DNA from: Paenibacillus montaniterrae
Lineage (GTDB): Bacteria; Bacillota; Bacilli; Paenibacillales; Paenibacillaceae
DNA: 64,000 nt
Assembly: GCF_018403185.1 (NCBI RefSeq)
Contig: NZ_BOSE01000007.1
Span: 62,001-126,000 of the forward strand
Direction of reading: 5' to 3'
In this document: piece by piece, positions 9,516 to 18,982 of the stretch
Layout of the letters: every line of letters starts with the position of its first letter
Numbering within the stretch: position 1 is the first letter of the stretch
Position numbers and translations under genes: made by a program
The notes under the pieces: model-generated
What the model saw: the letters and a program-made list of their open reading frames with translations, nothing else
Told to the model about the DNA's origin: nothing
Database searches by the model: none

Positions 9516-10435
9516 CCTTGGACGCCTCCTTTGTTGTTCACGCGATACTGAATAACTGCCAATATGCTTAATGCGAGGAACATCAGCACGCCAAGCGCCG
9601 AGGCTACACCATAGTCCTGTCTAACAAAGGCATACTTCACAATAAGCAACGCATACGTAAGCGTTGCGTTATTCGGTCCGCCGTCCAGCATCGCATAATG
9701 AGTTTGAAAGCCTTGTGAGGTGGAAATAAGCTGAAGCATAAGCAGCAGTACAATTTGATTGCGAATTGCAGGCAGCGTAATATGGCGAATGCGCTGCCAT
9801 ATGCCTGCACCATCAATTTCCGCTGCTTCATACCAGTCTCGCGGCACGCTTAAAATTGCCGCCAAATAAATGAGCATGGCCGAGCCAAAGCTTTGCCATG
9901 TTTCCATAATGACGATCGAAATCATCGACCAGCTGCGATCAACCATAAAGTTGATTTGCCCAATTCCGATTGCCTTAAGCAACGCATTGATCGGACCTAC
10001 CGGATCGTAAAGCCAGCGCCATACGCCATACAGCACGACGAATGGCACAACATAGGGCAAGTAGGCGGCAACGCGGGCGAAGCCTTGAAACCTTCGCATT
10101 TCCGAAATGCATAGCGCAAACAAAATCGGCACCCAGAAGCCGATTGCCAGCGCCAGCCCCATATAGTAGAGCGTGTTTTTAACCGATGTCAGCACGTCCG
10201 GATCGGAAAATATCGCCTTGTAATTATCGAATCCGACAAAGGAGTCGCCCTTTACAAAATCGACGTAGTAAAAGCTATTCAGCACCCCTTTAAAGATAGG
10301 AAGCCACAAAAACAGCGTAAAGGTCGCCAGTGCGGGCAGGACGAATAAAAATCCCCATAAATAGCCCTTGCTCCATCCTGACCGCTGCTTTTGCGGCTTT
10401 GCCAGCGTTGATTGTACAGCTTTGATTTGCTCCAT
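9512..10435 (-). CDS. Carbohydrate ABC transporter permease (MalF-like)
   Basis: 307 residues from ATG at 10435, chosen because GAGGG lies 8 nt upstream; an in-frame ATG at 10477 would add 14 residues without a ribosome site. Six membrane segments and an EAA loop (YEAAEIDGAGIWQRIRHITLPAI). The segment FSDPDVLTSVKNTLYYM is typical of CUT1 permeases. First gene of the permease-permease-binding protein run; the two-component genes lie immediately upstream on the same strand. Confidence 0.93.
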   Translation of the reverse strand: MEQIKAVQSTLAKPQKQRSGWSKGYLWGFLFVLPALATFTLFLWLPIFKGVLNSFYYVDFVKGDSFVGFDNYKAIFSDPDVLTSVKNTLYYMGLALAIGFWVPILFALCISEMRRFQGFARVAAYLPYVVPFVVLYGVWRWLYDPVGPINALLKAIGIGQINFMVDRSWSMISIVIMETWQSFGSAMLIYLAAILSVPRDWYEAAEIDGAGIWQRIRHITLPAIRNQIVLLLMLQLISTSQGFQTHYAMLDGGPNNATLTYALLIVKYAFVRQDYGVASALGVLMFLALSILAVIQYRVNNKGGVQG

Positions 10436-10534
10436 AATGCAGTCCCTCATTCCTTTTTGTGCGTTTCTATCGTTCATTTTAGATAAAGGAGCGAGGCAAT
10501 ACGATGTGCGAATCTATCGGAATGATAGGCGTTT

Positions 10535-11863
10535 TTACTTCTTCATTTCAGAAGGACTCATGCCGTAATATTTTTTGAAAATTTTGCTGAAATGCTCCGG
10601 GGACTCATAGCCGACACGCTCCGAAATTTCATAGCGCCGCAAATCCGTTTGCAGCAGCAGGCGCTTGCTTTCCTCCATCCGCAGCTTGACGACGTACTCC
10701 CATAGATTGTAGCCGCTAATCTTTTTGAACAGATAGCTCAAATAGTTGGGGCTGACATGGTTTTTTTGCGCAATTTCGTTTAAGGTCAAGCCCTTTTGCG
10801 CATAGTTTTGTTCAATGTAGCTGCGGCAGCGCTCGACAATCATATTATTTTGCTTCGTAATTTCCGCTTCATCAGGCTCGCTGTCTCCGTACAGCTCCCA
10901 TTTAAAATCGCCGAAATAAAACACGTAATGATCTGGAAATCTGCGACTCCAGGCTAGCGCTTTATCTGCTTGATCAGCCATTTCCTTCATAAATTCAAGC
11001 CCTTTGAAAATTTGGCTGATGCCGATGACTGCCGACAAGCCTAAATATTTTTCAATATTATGCTGCAGGCTGCGGCCGATCATCTCTAGCTGATTGACCT
11101 TGTCCGCACTGGCATCGCCATACTGCTGCTCGCTCCACTGCACGAGGGTAGCAATAGGCTGCTCTGCCTCCTGGTACGTGCAATGATCCCATTGCTCATT
11201 AAGCAGCTCCTCGGCAATGTTCATTGCTGCGTAGTGCAGCAGCTGCCCGTCCTGCACAGAATTCAGCCGCTTGCTGCTGGCCAGATCAAGCTTAAGCTTC
11301 ATCATAGCAAAATACGGCCCGCTAACTATCGTGCTATATTGCAGGGCAAGCTCATGCGTAATTTCCGCGCGCTCCTTTTCGTCCGCCGTAACCAGTCTGC
11401 CAAGCAGCCGCGCGCGCTCAGGCGAAGGCTGCTGCATCCGAAAGCTGTCGTTAAACTGTGAAAGAATTTGCTCCTGACTATGCTCTGCCCGGCTCCTGTG
11501 CAGCAGCACATCGCGAATCGAAGCCAGCAGCTGCTCGCTGTTCAACGGCTTGATCAAATAGTCCTTCGCTCCCAGCCGCATGGCCTGCTGCGCATACTGG
11601 AACGTTTCATGGGCGGATATAACAATAACCTGAACCCATGGCTTAATAATTTTGGCCTGCTGCATCAATTCAATGCCGCTCATCGAGCCCATCTGGATAT
11701 CGGTAATCAACAGATCAATCTGCTCCATCTTTAAATAGTCGAGCGCTTCATAGCCGCTATGGGCTGTATAAATATGATCGATGCTAATGCCGGACGCCGC
11801 CAGCAGGCTGCTTAGTCCTTCACAAATTAAAGGCTCATCGTCAACGATCAGTAGATTGTACAT
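10535..11863 (-). CDS. YesN-type response regulator with AraC HTH output
   Basis: 442 residues. Receiver domain at 1-125 with DDE at 8-10, phospho-Asp in IDLLITDIQMGSMSG (about 55) and the Lys of YLIKPLN. A middle linker of about 200 residues precedes a C-terminal AraC/XylS domain (about 340-442) with both helix-turn-helix units: LTLNEIAQKNHVSPNYLSYL and YEISERVGYESPEHFSKIFK. This is the standard regulator of Paenibacillus/Bacillus sugar ABC loci. Encoded 21 bp downstream of its kinase; expected to activate the transporter genes below it. Confidence 0.95.
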   Translation of the reverse strand: MYNLLIVDDEPLICEGLSSLLAASGISIDHIYTAHSGYEALDYLKMEQIDLLITDIQMGSMSGIELMQQAKIIKPWVQVIVISAHETFQYAQQAMRLGAKDYLIKPLNSEQLLASIRDVLLHRSRAEHSQEQILSQFNDSFRMQQPSPERARLLGRLVTADEKERAEITHELALQYSTIVSGPYFAMMKLKLDLASSKRLNSVQDGQLLHYAAMNIAEELLNEQWDHCTYQEAEQPIATLVQWSEQQYGDASADKVNQLEMIGRSLQHNIEKYLGLSAVIGISQIFKGLEFMKEMADQADKALAWSRRFPDHYVFYFGDFKWELYGDSEPDEAEITKQNNMIVERCRSYIEQNYAQKGLTLNEIAQKNHVSPNYLSYLFKKISGYNLWEYVVKLRMEESKRLLLQTDLRRYEISERVGYESPEHFSKIFKKYYGMSPSEMKK

Positions 11864-11884
11864 CCATCATCATCCTCTCTCTGC

Positions 11885-13729
11885 TCATTTCTCCAATTCA
11901 TTACCATCATCCGCCTGCTCGTACGTTGCAGGCAGTACAATGATCGCAACCGTCCCTCCGCCCTCGCGATGACGATAGCGCAAGCCGTACATATTGCCAA
12001 AATGCAGCTGAATGCGCTGATGAATGTTGCGGATGCCGTAGCCCAGCTTCGGATTGGCTTCCTCCTCGTACAGCAGCTGCTCAATTGCGGCAATATTCGT
12101 TTGCTTGTAGCCATTGTCCTCCACCTTGATCGTGACACGCTCGCCAGTCAGCTCCGCGGAAATGGCAATTTCTCCATCCTCGCCCATTTGCTTGACGCCG
12201 TGAATCATCGCGTTTTCGATAAGCGGCTGCAGTGTAATTTTCGGAATGCGAACCCGCTTGACTGGATCGGGAATATCCCAGCTTACCTGGAACTCGTAGG
12301 CATAGCGCTTTTGCTGCAAATTTACGTAAGCATTGGCATGCTCAAGCTCCTCCTCGAGCGAGATCAGCTCCTTGCCGCGGCTAAGCCCTATCTTCATCAG
12401 CTTGGACAGCTCCTTGATCATTTCCGATGTTTCATGCGTGCCTTCAAGCGTGCTTTTCCAGTAAATGCTTTCAAGCGTGTTGTACAGCAAATGCGGATTG
12501 ATTTGCTGATAGAGCAGCTGAAGCTGCGCTTCCTTCGCCTTTAAGTCCATGCGGTACTTGTAATGGATAAGCGCATTCAGCCTGCGCGCCATATCGTACA
12601 AGGCGGCCATTAGCACGCCGACCTCATCATTGCGCAGCTTGGACGGCGTTTCCGGCACTAGCCTGCCTGGCTCATACGTTCTTACAAAATAAGCGAGCTT
12701 TTGCAGCGGCCGCATTAACGAGCGCCAAAAGTAGACGAGCATGATGCAGCCGAACAGCAAATAAGCGATCGAAATAATTTGGATGACGCGCTTCAGTTCA
12801 TTTTGCTGCTTAAGCAGCGACTTGGCGGGAATCTCGTAAATGAGCCGATGTCCCGAGCGCTCATGCTGGCTCATAATATAGATGAAATCGGAGGTAATCA
12901 AATCACTGGTCCAGTATATGTCATCAAGATTAAGCTCCTGCTTTGACTCATTAGGCTGCAGCAGCTGCTGCGGCACATCGAGCTGCTCGCCAATCCGTGC
13001 GGCGTCAGTAGAGCTCAATATTCGGTTAGTGTCATCAACATAATGAATGATTCCTTCCGGCAAGGACACGGATTGCAGCGACTCTGCTAACTTTATATCC
13101 ATTTTGATGGCAACGAGCACTCCTAGAAATTGCTTGCCGTTGCTTACATTGCCAACTGCACGAATGTAGGCCAGCGTATTAAATTGGCTATGGCCGACTC
13201 GGTAAGGAATGATGTCCATATAGCCGCTGCCGCGCATGCTAATCGCATCGTCATACCATGACGGCTTCGTGCTGTCGTTAAAAAAGCGAACGCCCGACTG
13301 CTGGAATTGCTGTCGCGGTACAAAAAAGTAATCATCATGCGGATCGTATATGTACAGCCAGTAATAGACGGCCTCCCCTCCATTTAACGGGATCGAATAG
13401 CTGGCCAGCAAGCGGTCAAGACTGTCGTATTTGCGAACACGCTCGATGACGCTATCGTCTGTGTTAGGCGATAGCTGCTGGGTAATCGGATTGTGAATAA
13501 TCGTTGAGGTGATTTTGCCTACGTTGTCAATGTCGCGATGGATGAGCGTATGATTTTGCTTAATCAGCTCGACATAGGCATTCGTCACATGATTTTTCAG
13601 CAGCTTCTCCGCCTCATAGTTTCCATACCAATGCAGCAGCAAAATCGGACTTACCATTAACAAAAACAATAAAACCAGCTGCTGCTTCATATTCATGCGA
13701 GTCAGCGGATTGATATGAATTAGGCGCAT
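11885..13729 (-). CDS. YesM-type sensor histidine kinase
   Basis: 614 residues from ATG at 13729 (AGGAG 7 nt upstream; the longer frame to 13771 lacks a ribosome site). A membrane segment at about 15-35, an extracellular dCache-like sensor region (about 40-290), a second membrane segment (about 310-335), HAMP (SLMRPLQKLAYFVRTYEPG), then a His_kinase domain with the phospho-acceptor in LQLLYQQINPHLLYNTLE and a HATPase_c domain (LQPLIENAMIHGVKQ, IKVEDNG, GYGIRNIHQRI). LytS/YesM subfamily. It probably senses the sugar or its binding protein outside the cell and phosphorylates the YesN-type partner. Confidence 0.95.
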   Translation of the reverse strand: MRLIHINPLTRMNMKQQLVLLFLLMVSPILLLHWYGNYEAEKLLKNHVTNAYVELIKQNHTLIHRDIDNVGKITSTIIHNPITQQLSPNTDDSVIERVRKYDSLDRLLASYSIPLNGGEAVYYWLYIYDPHDDYFFVPRQQFQQSGVRFFNDSTKPSWYDDAISMRGSGYMDIIPYRVGHSQFNTLAYIRAVGNVSNGKQFLGVLVAIKMDIKLAESLQSVSLPEGIIHYVDDTNRILSSTDAARIGEQLDVPQQLLQPNESKQELNLDDIYWTSDLITSDFIYIMSQHERSGHRLIYEIPAKSLLKQQNELKRVIQIISIAYLLFGCIMLVYFWRSLMRPLQKLAYFVRTYEPGRLVPETPSKLRNDEVGVLMAALYDMARRLNALIHYKYRMDLKAKEAQLQLLYQQINPHLLYNTLESIYWKSTLEGTHETSEMIKELSKLMKIGLSRGKELISLEEELEHANAYVNLQQKRYAYEFQVSWDIPDPVKRVRIPKITLQPLIENAMIHGVKQMGEDGEIAISAELTGERVTIKVEDNGYKQTNIAAIEQLLYEEEANPKLGYGIRNIHQRIQLHFGNMYGLRYRHREGGGTVAIIVLPATYEQADDGNELEK

Positions 13730-14026
13730 TGCGGATCTCCTGTCGTTATATTTGGTCCTGAAAGCCAGCATTTTTGAACACTTACTTGTAAGTGAAATAT
13801 ATCAAAAAAACAACCTGTGCAGTGTAGCTAATATTACGCATTTCACGGTTATGCCGGGTAAAGATGCGTAGAAATACACATTACCTGCACGCAGCTAAAG
13901 CACATAAAGCATAATATTGCACATAAAAATCGTAGCTTTGCATATTCAGCCACCCTCGACCGATAGGCTATGCTGGTTAGGCAAGCATGTATGCGCTTGC
14001 AAATTTGATAGGAAAGGATGAATGGA

Positions 14027-17000
14027 ATGAGCAAAAAGCTCAAGTCATGCTGGTTTTCGTTTATTGCACTTATTATGCTGCTCGCGCAGCTTGCCGTACC
14101 TCCCGCTTTCGCCGCTGAAGCGAACCACAATCTCGCATTAGGCAAGCAGGTTACTGCAAGCGGGTACACAGATGTCTATGAGGCAAGCCATGTAACAGAC
14201 GGTAATTCAAGCACGTACTGGGAAAGTCCAAACCATGCATTTCCGCAATGGCTTCAGGTTGATCTAGGCTCGACTGCCGAGCTCGAGCAGCTCGTGCTTA
14301 AGCTGCCTGCCGGTTGGGAGGCGCGCACGCAAACGATCGAAGTATCGGTCAGCGAAGATGGAACAAGCTACTCGACGATTGTCCCATCCAGCGCGTTCAC
14401 CTTTCAGCCCGCAAGCGGCAATCTCGTAGCGCTGCAGCTCGAAGCGGTTGCTGCCCGCTATGTAAAATTAAGCTTTGCCAGCAATACGGCCTGGCCGGCA
14501 GCCCAGCTTTCCGAGCTGGAGGTATATGGCTCATCAGTACAGCAGCCTGAGCCTTCCAACGTTTATCAAGCCGAGCAAGCCAGCCTATCGGGCGGGGCCA
14601 AGATCAACAATGATCATAGCGGCTACAATGGCAGCGGCTTTGTTGACGGCTACTGGAATCAAGGCGCAGCTACTTCATTTACCGTTAATGCTCCGGCAGC
14701 CGGCAGCTATGACGCCATCCTCCGTTACGGCAATGCGACAGACGGCAGCCGCACGCTCAGCCTGTATGTCAATGGCAGCAAGCTTAAGCAAACGACCTTG
14801 CCTAATCTTGCAAGCTGGTCTTCATGGGCAACCGTAACCGAGCAAATAACATTGCAGGCGGGCAGCAACACGATTGTATTTCAGTATGATGCAGGCGACA
14901 CGGGCAACGTCAATCTCGACCAGCTTGCTCTTACACCGTCTGTTGCACCTACTGCAACGCCAACTGCCACACCTACGGCGACACCAACACCTGCGCCGAC
15001 AGCGACGCCTACACCTACTCCTACTGCGACGCCGACTGCTACACCGACTGCTACACCTACGACTTCACCTACCGCGACTCCGCCTGCGGGCAGCAATATT
15101 GCCCTGAACAAACCGATCACCGCTTCCTCAACTGTACACACCTTTATAGCCAGCAATGCCAATGATGGCAGCACCACGACGTATTGGGAAGGCGGAAGCA
15201 GTCCAAGTCAGCTTACTGTCGATCTTGAGGCGGAATATATTATTAGTTCGGTTGTTGTGAAGCTGAATCCTGCTCAAGCATGGGGAGCTCGCACACAAAC
15301 AATCGAAGTGCTGGGCAGCAGCAACAATACAGCATTCAGCAGCCTTGCAGCCGCTCAGCCTTATTCGTTTAACCCGGACACAGGAAATACTATCACGATT
15401 CCTGTATCAGCTACCGTGAAGCAGCTGCGATTAAATATGCTTAGCAACACTGGTGCGCCAGCCGGGCAGGTTGCCGAGCTGGAAATATACGGGACGCCAG
15501 CGCCAAACCCGGATCTGATCATAAGCACTGTGACATGGACGCCAGCTTCACCAACGGAAACAAGCGATATCGTCCTGCACACGACAGTGGAAAATATCGG
15601 CAGTCTTGGCTCGCCCGCTACTGAAGTCAGCTTCTATGCGGACAATTCCTTGCTTGGCAGCGCTCCAGTTGGCGCTTTGTCTGCCCAGTCATCGCAAGTA
15701 GTGTCGCTAAACATTGGCAGCAGACATGCTGGCAGCTACACGATTAGCGCGATCGTTGATGAAAGCAAGCTTGTTAACGAGCAAAATAAAAGCAACAACA
15801 GCTTTACGAGCAGCTCGCCGCTTACCGTCAATCCAATTGCAAGCTCTGATTTGGTTGCGACTGCTGCCTGGAACCCTGGTAGCCCAAGCAATGGAGATCA
15901 GGTTTCCTTCATCGTTCATATAAAAAATCAAGGCAACATCGCCTCTGGAGCTGGTCCGCATCAGCTGAGCGTTTCATTGAAAGACAGCAGCGGTGCAGTT
16001 GTTCAAGCCTGGAGCGGCTCCTATCAGGGCGTGCTTGCTGCTGGTGCAACGGCAACCGTCAATATTGGCAGCTGGACAGCAGTTGATGGCAGCTACACTG
16101 TTACAACAACCGTTTCAATCGACAGCAACGAAGCCGAGCTTAAGCAGGCCAACAATACGAGCAGCACCAGTCTTTACGCCGGACGCGGCGCTAATATGCC
16201 GTTTACTGTGCTTGAAGCCGAGGCAAGCTCCAATACGACCAACGGAACCATCCTGGCGCCTAACTTCAAGCCTGGAGATTTTGCAGGGGAGGCTTCAGGA
16301 CGCTCAGCTGTATATCTTGATGCGCAGGGAGAATATGTGGAGTTTACACTAACTGCTCCGGCAAATGCCTTCGTTTTGCGCCATGCGGTAGCTGAAAACA
16401 CATCAGGAACAATCAGCCTTTATGTAGACGGCGTTGACAAAGGCAGCTTCAATGTCAGCTCCAAATACGCCTATGTATACGCCACGCCTAGCACGCTGGG
16501 ACAGCTTGGCTACAATAATGATCCGGGGCCTGGCCTGACAGCTTACTGGCTGTATGAGGATGCTCAGCTGCTGCTCGATCAGGTGTACCCTGCCGGCACA
16601 AAAATTAAAATTCAGAAGGACGCAGGCGATGTGCCGTGGATCTACGTAGATATGCTGGAAACCGAGCATGTTGCGCCAGCCGCGCAAAATCCCGATCCGG
16701 CAAAATATGTCGAGGTTTCAGCTACGAAATCAATTGAGCAGGCACTGAATGAATTTAGACAGGATAGTACGAAGAAAGGCATTTTCATCCCGGCGGGCGA
16801 GTGGGAAATTAGCAACAAAATTTATTTGTATGGCCGGGCTACAGAAATAATCGGCGCCGGTCCATGGCATACGAAGCTGGTTGCACCGCAGAATCAGACC
16901 AATACGGATGTTGGCTTTAACATTGGTTCCTCTGCTAACGGCTCAACCATTAAGGATTTATCCGCTTGGGGCAACTATGTGTACCGCATCGATGGGCCAG

Positions 17001-17869
17001 GCAAATTTATCGATGGCAACGGCATGCAAAACGTGACTGTGCAAAATCTGTGGGTGGAGCATTTCATTTGCTTATATTGGGGTGTCAATTCCTCCTACAA
17101 CACCTTTAAAGACAATCGAATCAAAAATACGTTCGCCGATGGCATTAATATGACAAACGGCTCCTCCTACAACGTGATCGACAACAACTACTCGCGCGGG
17201 GCCGGCGATGACGCCTTCGCCTTGTTCAGCGCGATCGACTCAGGCGGCAGCTACAATGTCGGCAATCAGTACATCAACTTGACCGCAACCTGCGTCAGAC
17301 GCGCAGCAGCCTTCGCTGTTTACGGCGGCTCTGGCAATCTATTTCAAAATCTGTATGCGGCGGACACATTAACCTACCCGGGCATTACGATTAGCAGCTT
17401 AAGCTTTGGCTACAATACGTTGGGCTTTGGCGATCAAGACACCGTCATTGACGGCGCGACGCTCGATCGAACAGGCGGGGATTTCTGGACCAGTGTAGGC
17501 GCGGATGACAAAATCAATGAGTATCAAAACTTTGGAGCAATCTGGTTTCATGGCGGCGACCGCACCTTCAAAAACATCGTCGTCAAAAATATCGATATTA
17601 ACAATCCGGTCTACTTCGGCTTAATGTTCCAGACAAAATCACCAGAAAATTTGGCAATGGAAAATGTACGCGTCGAAAATGTAAACATTAATAACCCTGG
17701 CCGCTACGGCATCAAGCTCGTCGTAAGAGCCGAGCAAGGCCAAGGGCCGGCTAGAGGTGAAGCAAGCTTTAAAAATGTGAAAATCCATCAACCAGGCGTC
17801 GCACCAATCTACGGCGAGCAAGGCAGCCCGAACTTTAACATAATTCGCCTCGAAGGCAACAACTGGTAA
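14027..17869 (+). CDS. Secreted multidomain alpha-1,3-glucanase / mycodextranase (GH87-type)
   Basis: 1280 residues from ATG at 14027 (GGAAAGG 9 nt upstream; ATG at 14018 overlaps the ribosome site). Signal peptide ends near AFA-AEA (about 30). Domains in order: discoidin 1 (about 33-168), CBM6-like (175-305), Thr-Pro linker of TPTATPT units (310-352), discoidin 2 (355-490), two CARDB/Ig-like repeats (about 500-720), a CBM35-like GH87 lead domain (725-890) and a right-handed beta-helix (about 895-1280). The discoidin-CBM6-TP linker-discoidin-catalytic order is that described for Bacillus circulans Agl-KA. Asp1038 (FADGIN) and Asp1061/1062 (GAGDDAF) are spaced 23 residues apart, like the reported Agl-KA catalytic Asp trio as I recall it. 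Likely degrades fungal cell-wall or dental-type alpha-1,3-glucan and supplies the adjacent importer. Confidence 0.88.
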   Translation: MSKKLKSCWFSFIALIMLLAQLAVPPAFAAEANHNLALGKQVTASGYTDVYEASHVTDGNSSTYWESPNHAFPQWLQVDLGSTAELEQLVLKLPAGWEARTQTIEVSVSEDGTSYSTIVPSSAFTFQPASGNLVALQLEAVAARYVKLSFASNTAWPAAQLSELEVYGSSVQQPEPSNVYQAEQASLSGGAKINNDHSGYNGSGFVDGYWNQGAATSFTVNAPAAGSYDAILRYGNATDGSRTLSLYVNGSKLKQTTLPNLASWSSWATVTEQITLQAGSNTIVFQYDAGDTGNVNLDQLALTPSVAPTATPTATPTATPTPAPTATPTPTPTATPTATPTATPTTSPTATPPAGSNIALNKPITASSTVHTFIASNANDGSTTTYWEGGSSPSQLTVDLEAEYIISSVVVKLNPAQAWGARTQTIEVLGSSNNTAFSSLAAAQPYSFNPDTGNTITIPVSATVKQLRLNMLSNTGAPAGQVAELEIYGTPAPNPDLIISTVTWTPASPTETSDIVLHTTVENIGSLGSPATEVSFYADNSLLGSAPVGALSAQSSQVVSLNIGSRHAGSYTISAIVDESKLVNEQNKSNNSFTSSSPLTVNPIASSDLVATAAWNPGSPSNGDQVSFIVHIKNQGNIASGAGPHQLSVSLKDSSGAVVQAWSGSYQGVLAAGATATVNIGSWTAVDGSYTVTTTVSIDSNEAELKQANNTSSTSLYAGRGANMPFTVLEAEASSNTTNGTILAPNFKPGDFAGEASGRSAVYLDAQGEYVEFTLTAPANAFVLRHAVAENTSGTISLYVDGVDKGSFNVSSKYAYVYATPSTLGQLGYNNDPGPGLTAYWLYEDAQLLLDQVYPAGTKIKIQKDAGDVPWIYVDMLETEHVAPAAQNPDPAKYVEVSATKSIEQALNEFRQDSTKKGIFIPAGEWEISNKIYLYGRATEIIGAGPWHTKLVAPQNQTNTDVGFNIGSSANGSTIKDLSAWGNYVYRIDGPGKFIDGNGMQNVTVQNLWVEHFICLYWGVNSSYNTFKDNRIKNTFADGINMTNGSSYNVIDNNYSRGAGDDAFALFSAIDSGGSYNVGNQYINLTATCVRRAAAFAVYGGSGNLFQNLYAADTLTYPGITISSLSFGYNTLGFGDQDTVIDGATLDRTGGDFWTSVGADDKINEYQNFGAIWFHGGDRTFKNIVVKNIDINNPVYFGLMFQTKSPENLAMENVRVENVNINNPGRYGIKLVVRAEQGQGPARGEASFKNVKIHQPGVAPIYGEQGSPNFNIIRLEGNNW

Positions 17870-17900
17870 ACAGCGTTACGGAGCTAAGCATCCTCCAGTC

Positions 17901-18028
17901 AGCGCTCCGGAGCAATGCATCCTACAGTCGCTTTTTAAATCGTAATGCTCCTGTTTTAAATTTTTATAGGTTGCATTACGATGTTAAAGGCGACATACTT
18001 CGTTTTTCGGATGCTTTGCTCCTCCGCT
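17901..18028. repeat. Palindromic repeat family 2, copy 1
   Basis: About 128 bp that fold back on themselves: AGCGCTCCGGAGC, GCATCC, GTCGC(TTTTTAA)ATCGTAATG on the left pair with CATTACGATGTTAAAGGCGAC, GGATGC and GCTCCTCCGCT on the right. A second copy is at 18086-18211. Lies right after the alpha-1,3-glucanase stop and could serve as its transcript end. Confidence 0.75.
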
Positions 18029-18085
18029 GGTGTCTTTTTTCTTGACTGTTAAACTTCGATGTTGAATAAACCCCAAAGTTCTTTC

Positions 18086-18211
18086 AGCGCTCCGGAGCTA
18101 AGCATCCTCCAGTCGCTTTTTAAATCGTAATGTTCTTATTTGAATTTTAATGGTTACATTACGATGTTAAAGGCGACTCACTTCGTTTTTCGGATGCTTT
18201 GCTCCTCCGCT
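18086..18211. repeat. Palindromic repeat family 2, copy 2
   Basis: Near-identical to 17901-18028 at both ends (AGCGCTCCGGAGCTAAGCAT; TTTTTCGGATGCTTTGCTCC), with changes in the loop (TTCTTATTTGAATTTTAATGG against CTCCTGTTTTAAATTT). Arms differ slightly but still pair. A degraded piece (GTGCTCCGGAGCAAAGCG) is at about 46997-47014 next to another LSR array. Confidence 0.75.
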
Positions 18212-18213
18212 GT

Positions 18214-18972
18214 AGCTTGTTAGGCTTCCAGGAAGCAAAAAGCTTGGACGCTAGTAGAAAATGAGGAGCGCAGCGTAGGCACAAGCCACGTGAGCACCTC
18301 AAATGTTTTCGCAGAAAACATACTTCGTAAGCATAAGCCTTCGCTAGCGTTCAAGCTTCGCCGTCGAATCCGCTACAACGAAATAACATCGTCATCAAAG
18401 TCGTGCTTGTTAAACTTCCACTTCAAATGGAGGTTTAAAAACTGGGCTTTCAGGACCAAGAAGATGGCACGTTACTAGAAGGCGAGGAGCGCAGCGTAGG
18501 CAAAAAGCTACGTGAGCACCGCAGCCTTCGGTAGCGTGACATATTCGCCGTCGACTAAGCTACAACGCACAGCATCGTCATCAAAGTCGGGCTTTTTAAA
18601 CTACTTTTCAAATAGAGGTTTAAAAAGCTCGGCTTTCAGGACCAAGAAGATGGCACGATACTAGAAGGCGAGGAGCGCAGCGTAGAGCAGGGCTACGTGA
18701 GCACCGCAGCCTTCGGTAGCGTGACATCTTCGACGTCGAATATACTACAATGCAATATCATCGTCATCAAAGTCGGACTTTTTAAACTACTTTTCAAATA
18801 GAGGTTTAAAAACTGGGCTTTCAGGACCAAGAAGCTTGGACGCTAGTAGAAAATGAGGAGCGCAGCGTAGGCAGAAAGCTACGTGAGCACCGCAGTTTTC
18901 GCTAGCGTTCAAGATTCGACGTCGAATACACTACAACGCAATATCATCGTCATCAAAGTCCAGTTTTTAAAC
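18214..18972 (+). repeat. LSR array 1 (four copies)
   Basis: Copies at about 18214-18417 (longer and degraded, with an extra TTTTCGCAGAAAACATACTT-like stretch), 18433-18602, 18618-18787 and 18804-18972. Each holds GGACCAAGAAG, then GAGGAGCGCAGCGTA, a short loop, ACGTGAGCACC, and ends CATCGTCATCAAAGTC. In the last copy the arms GTTTAAAAACTGGGCTTT and AAAGTCCAGTTTTTAAAC pair fully with one G-U. Linkers (TACTTTTCAAATAGAG) are the same between copies, showing tandem amplification. The array fills the convergent gap between the glucanase and desR; its last arm ends 10 bp from the desR stop. Confidence 0.9.
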
Positions 18973-18982
18973 TACCTCTCTC

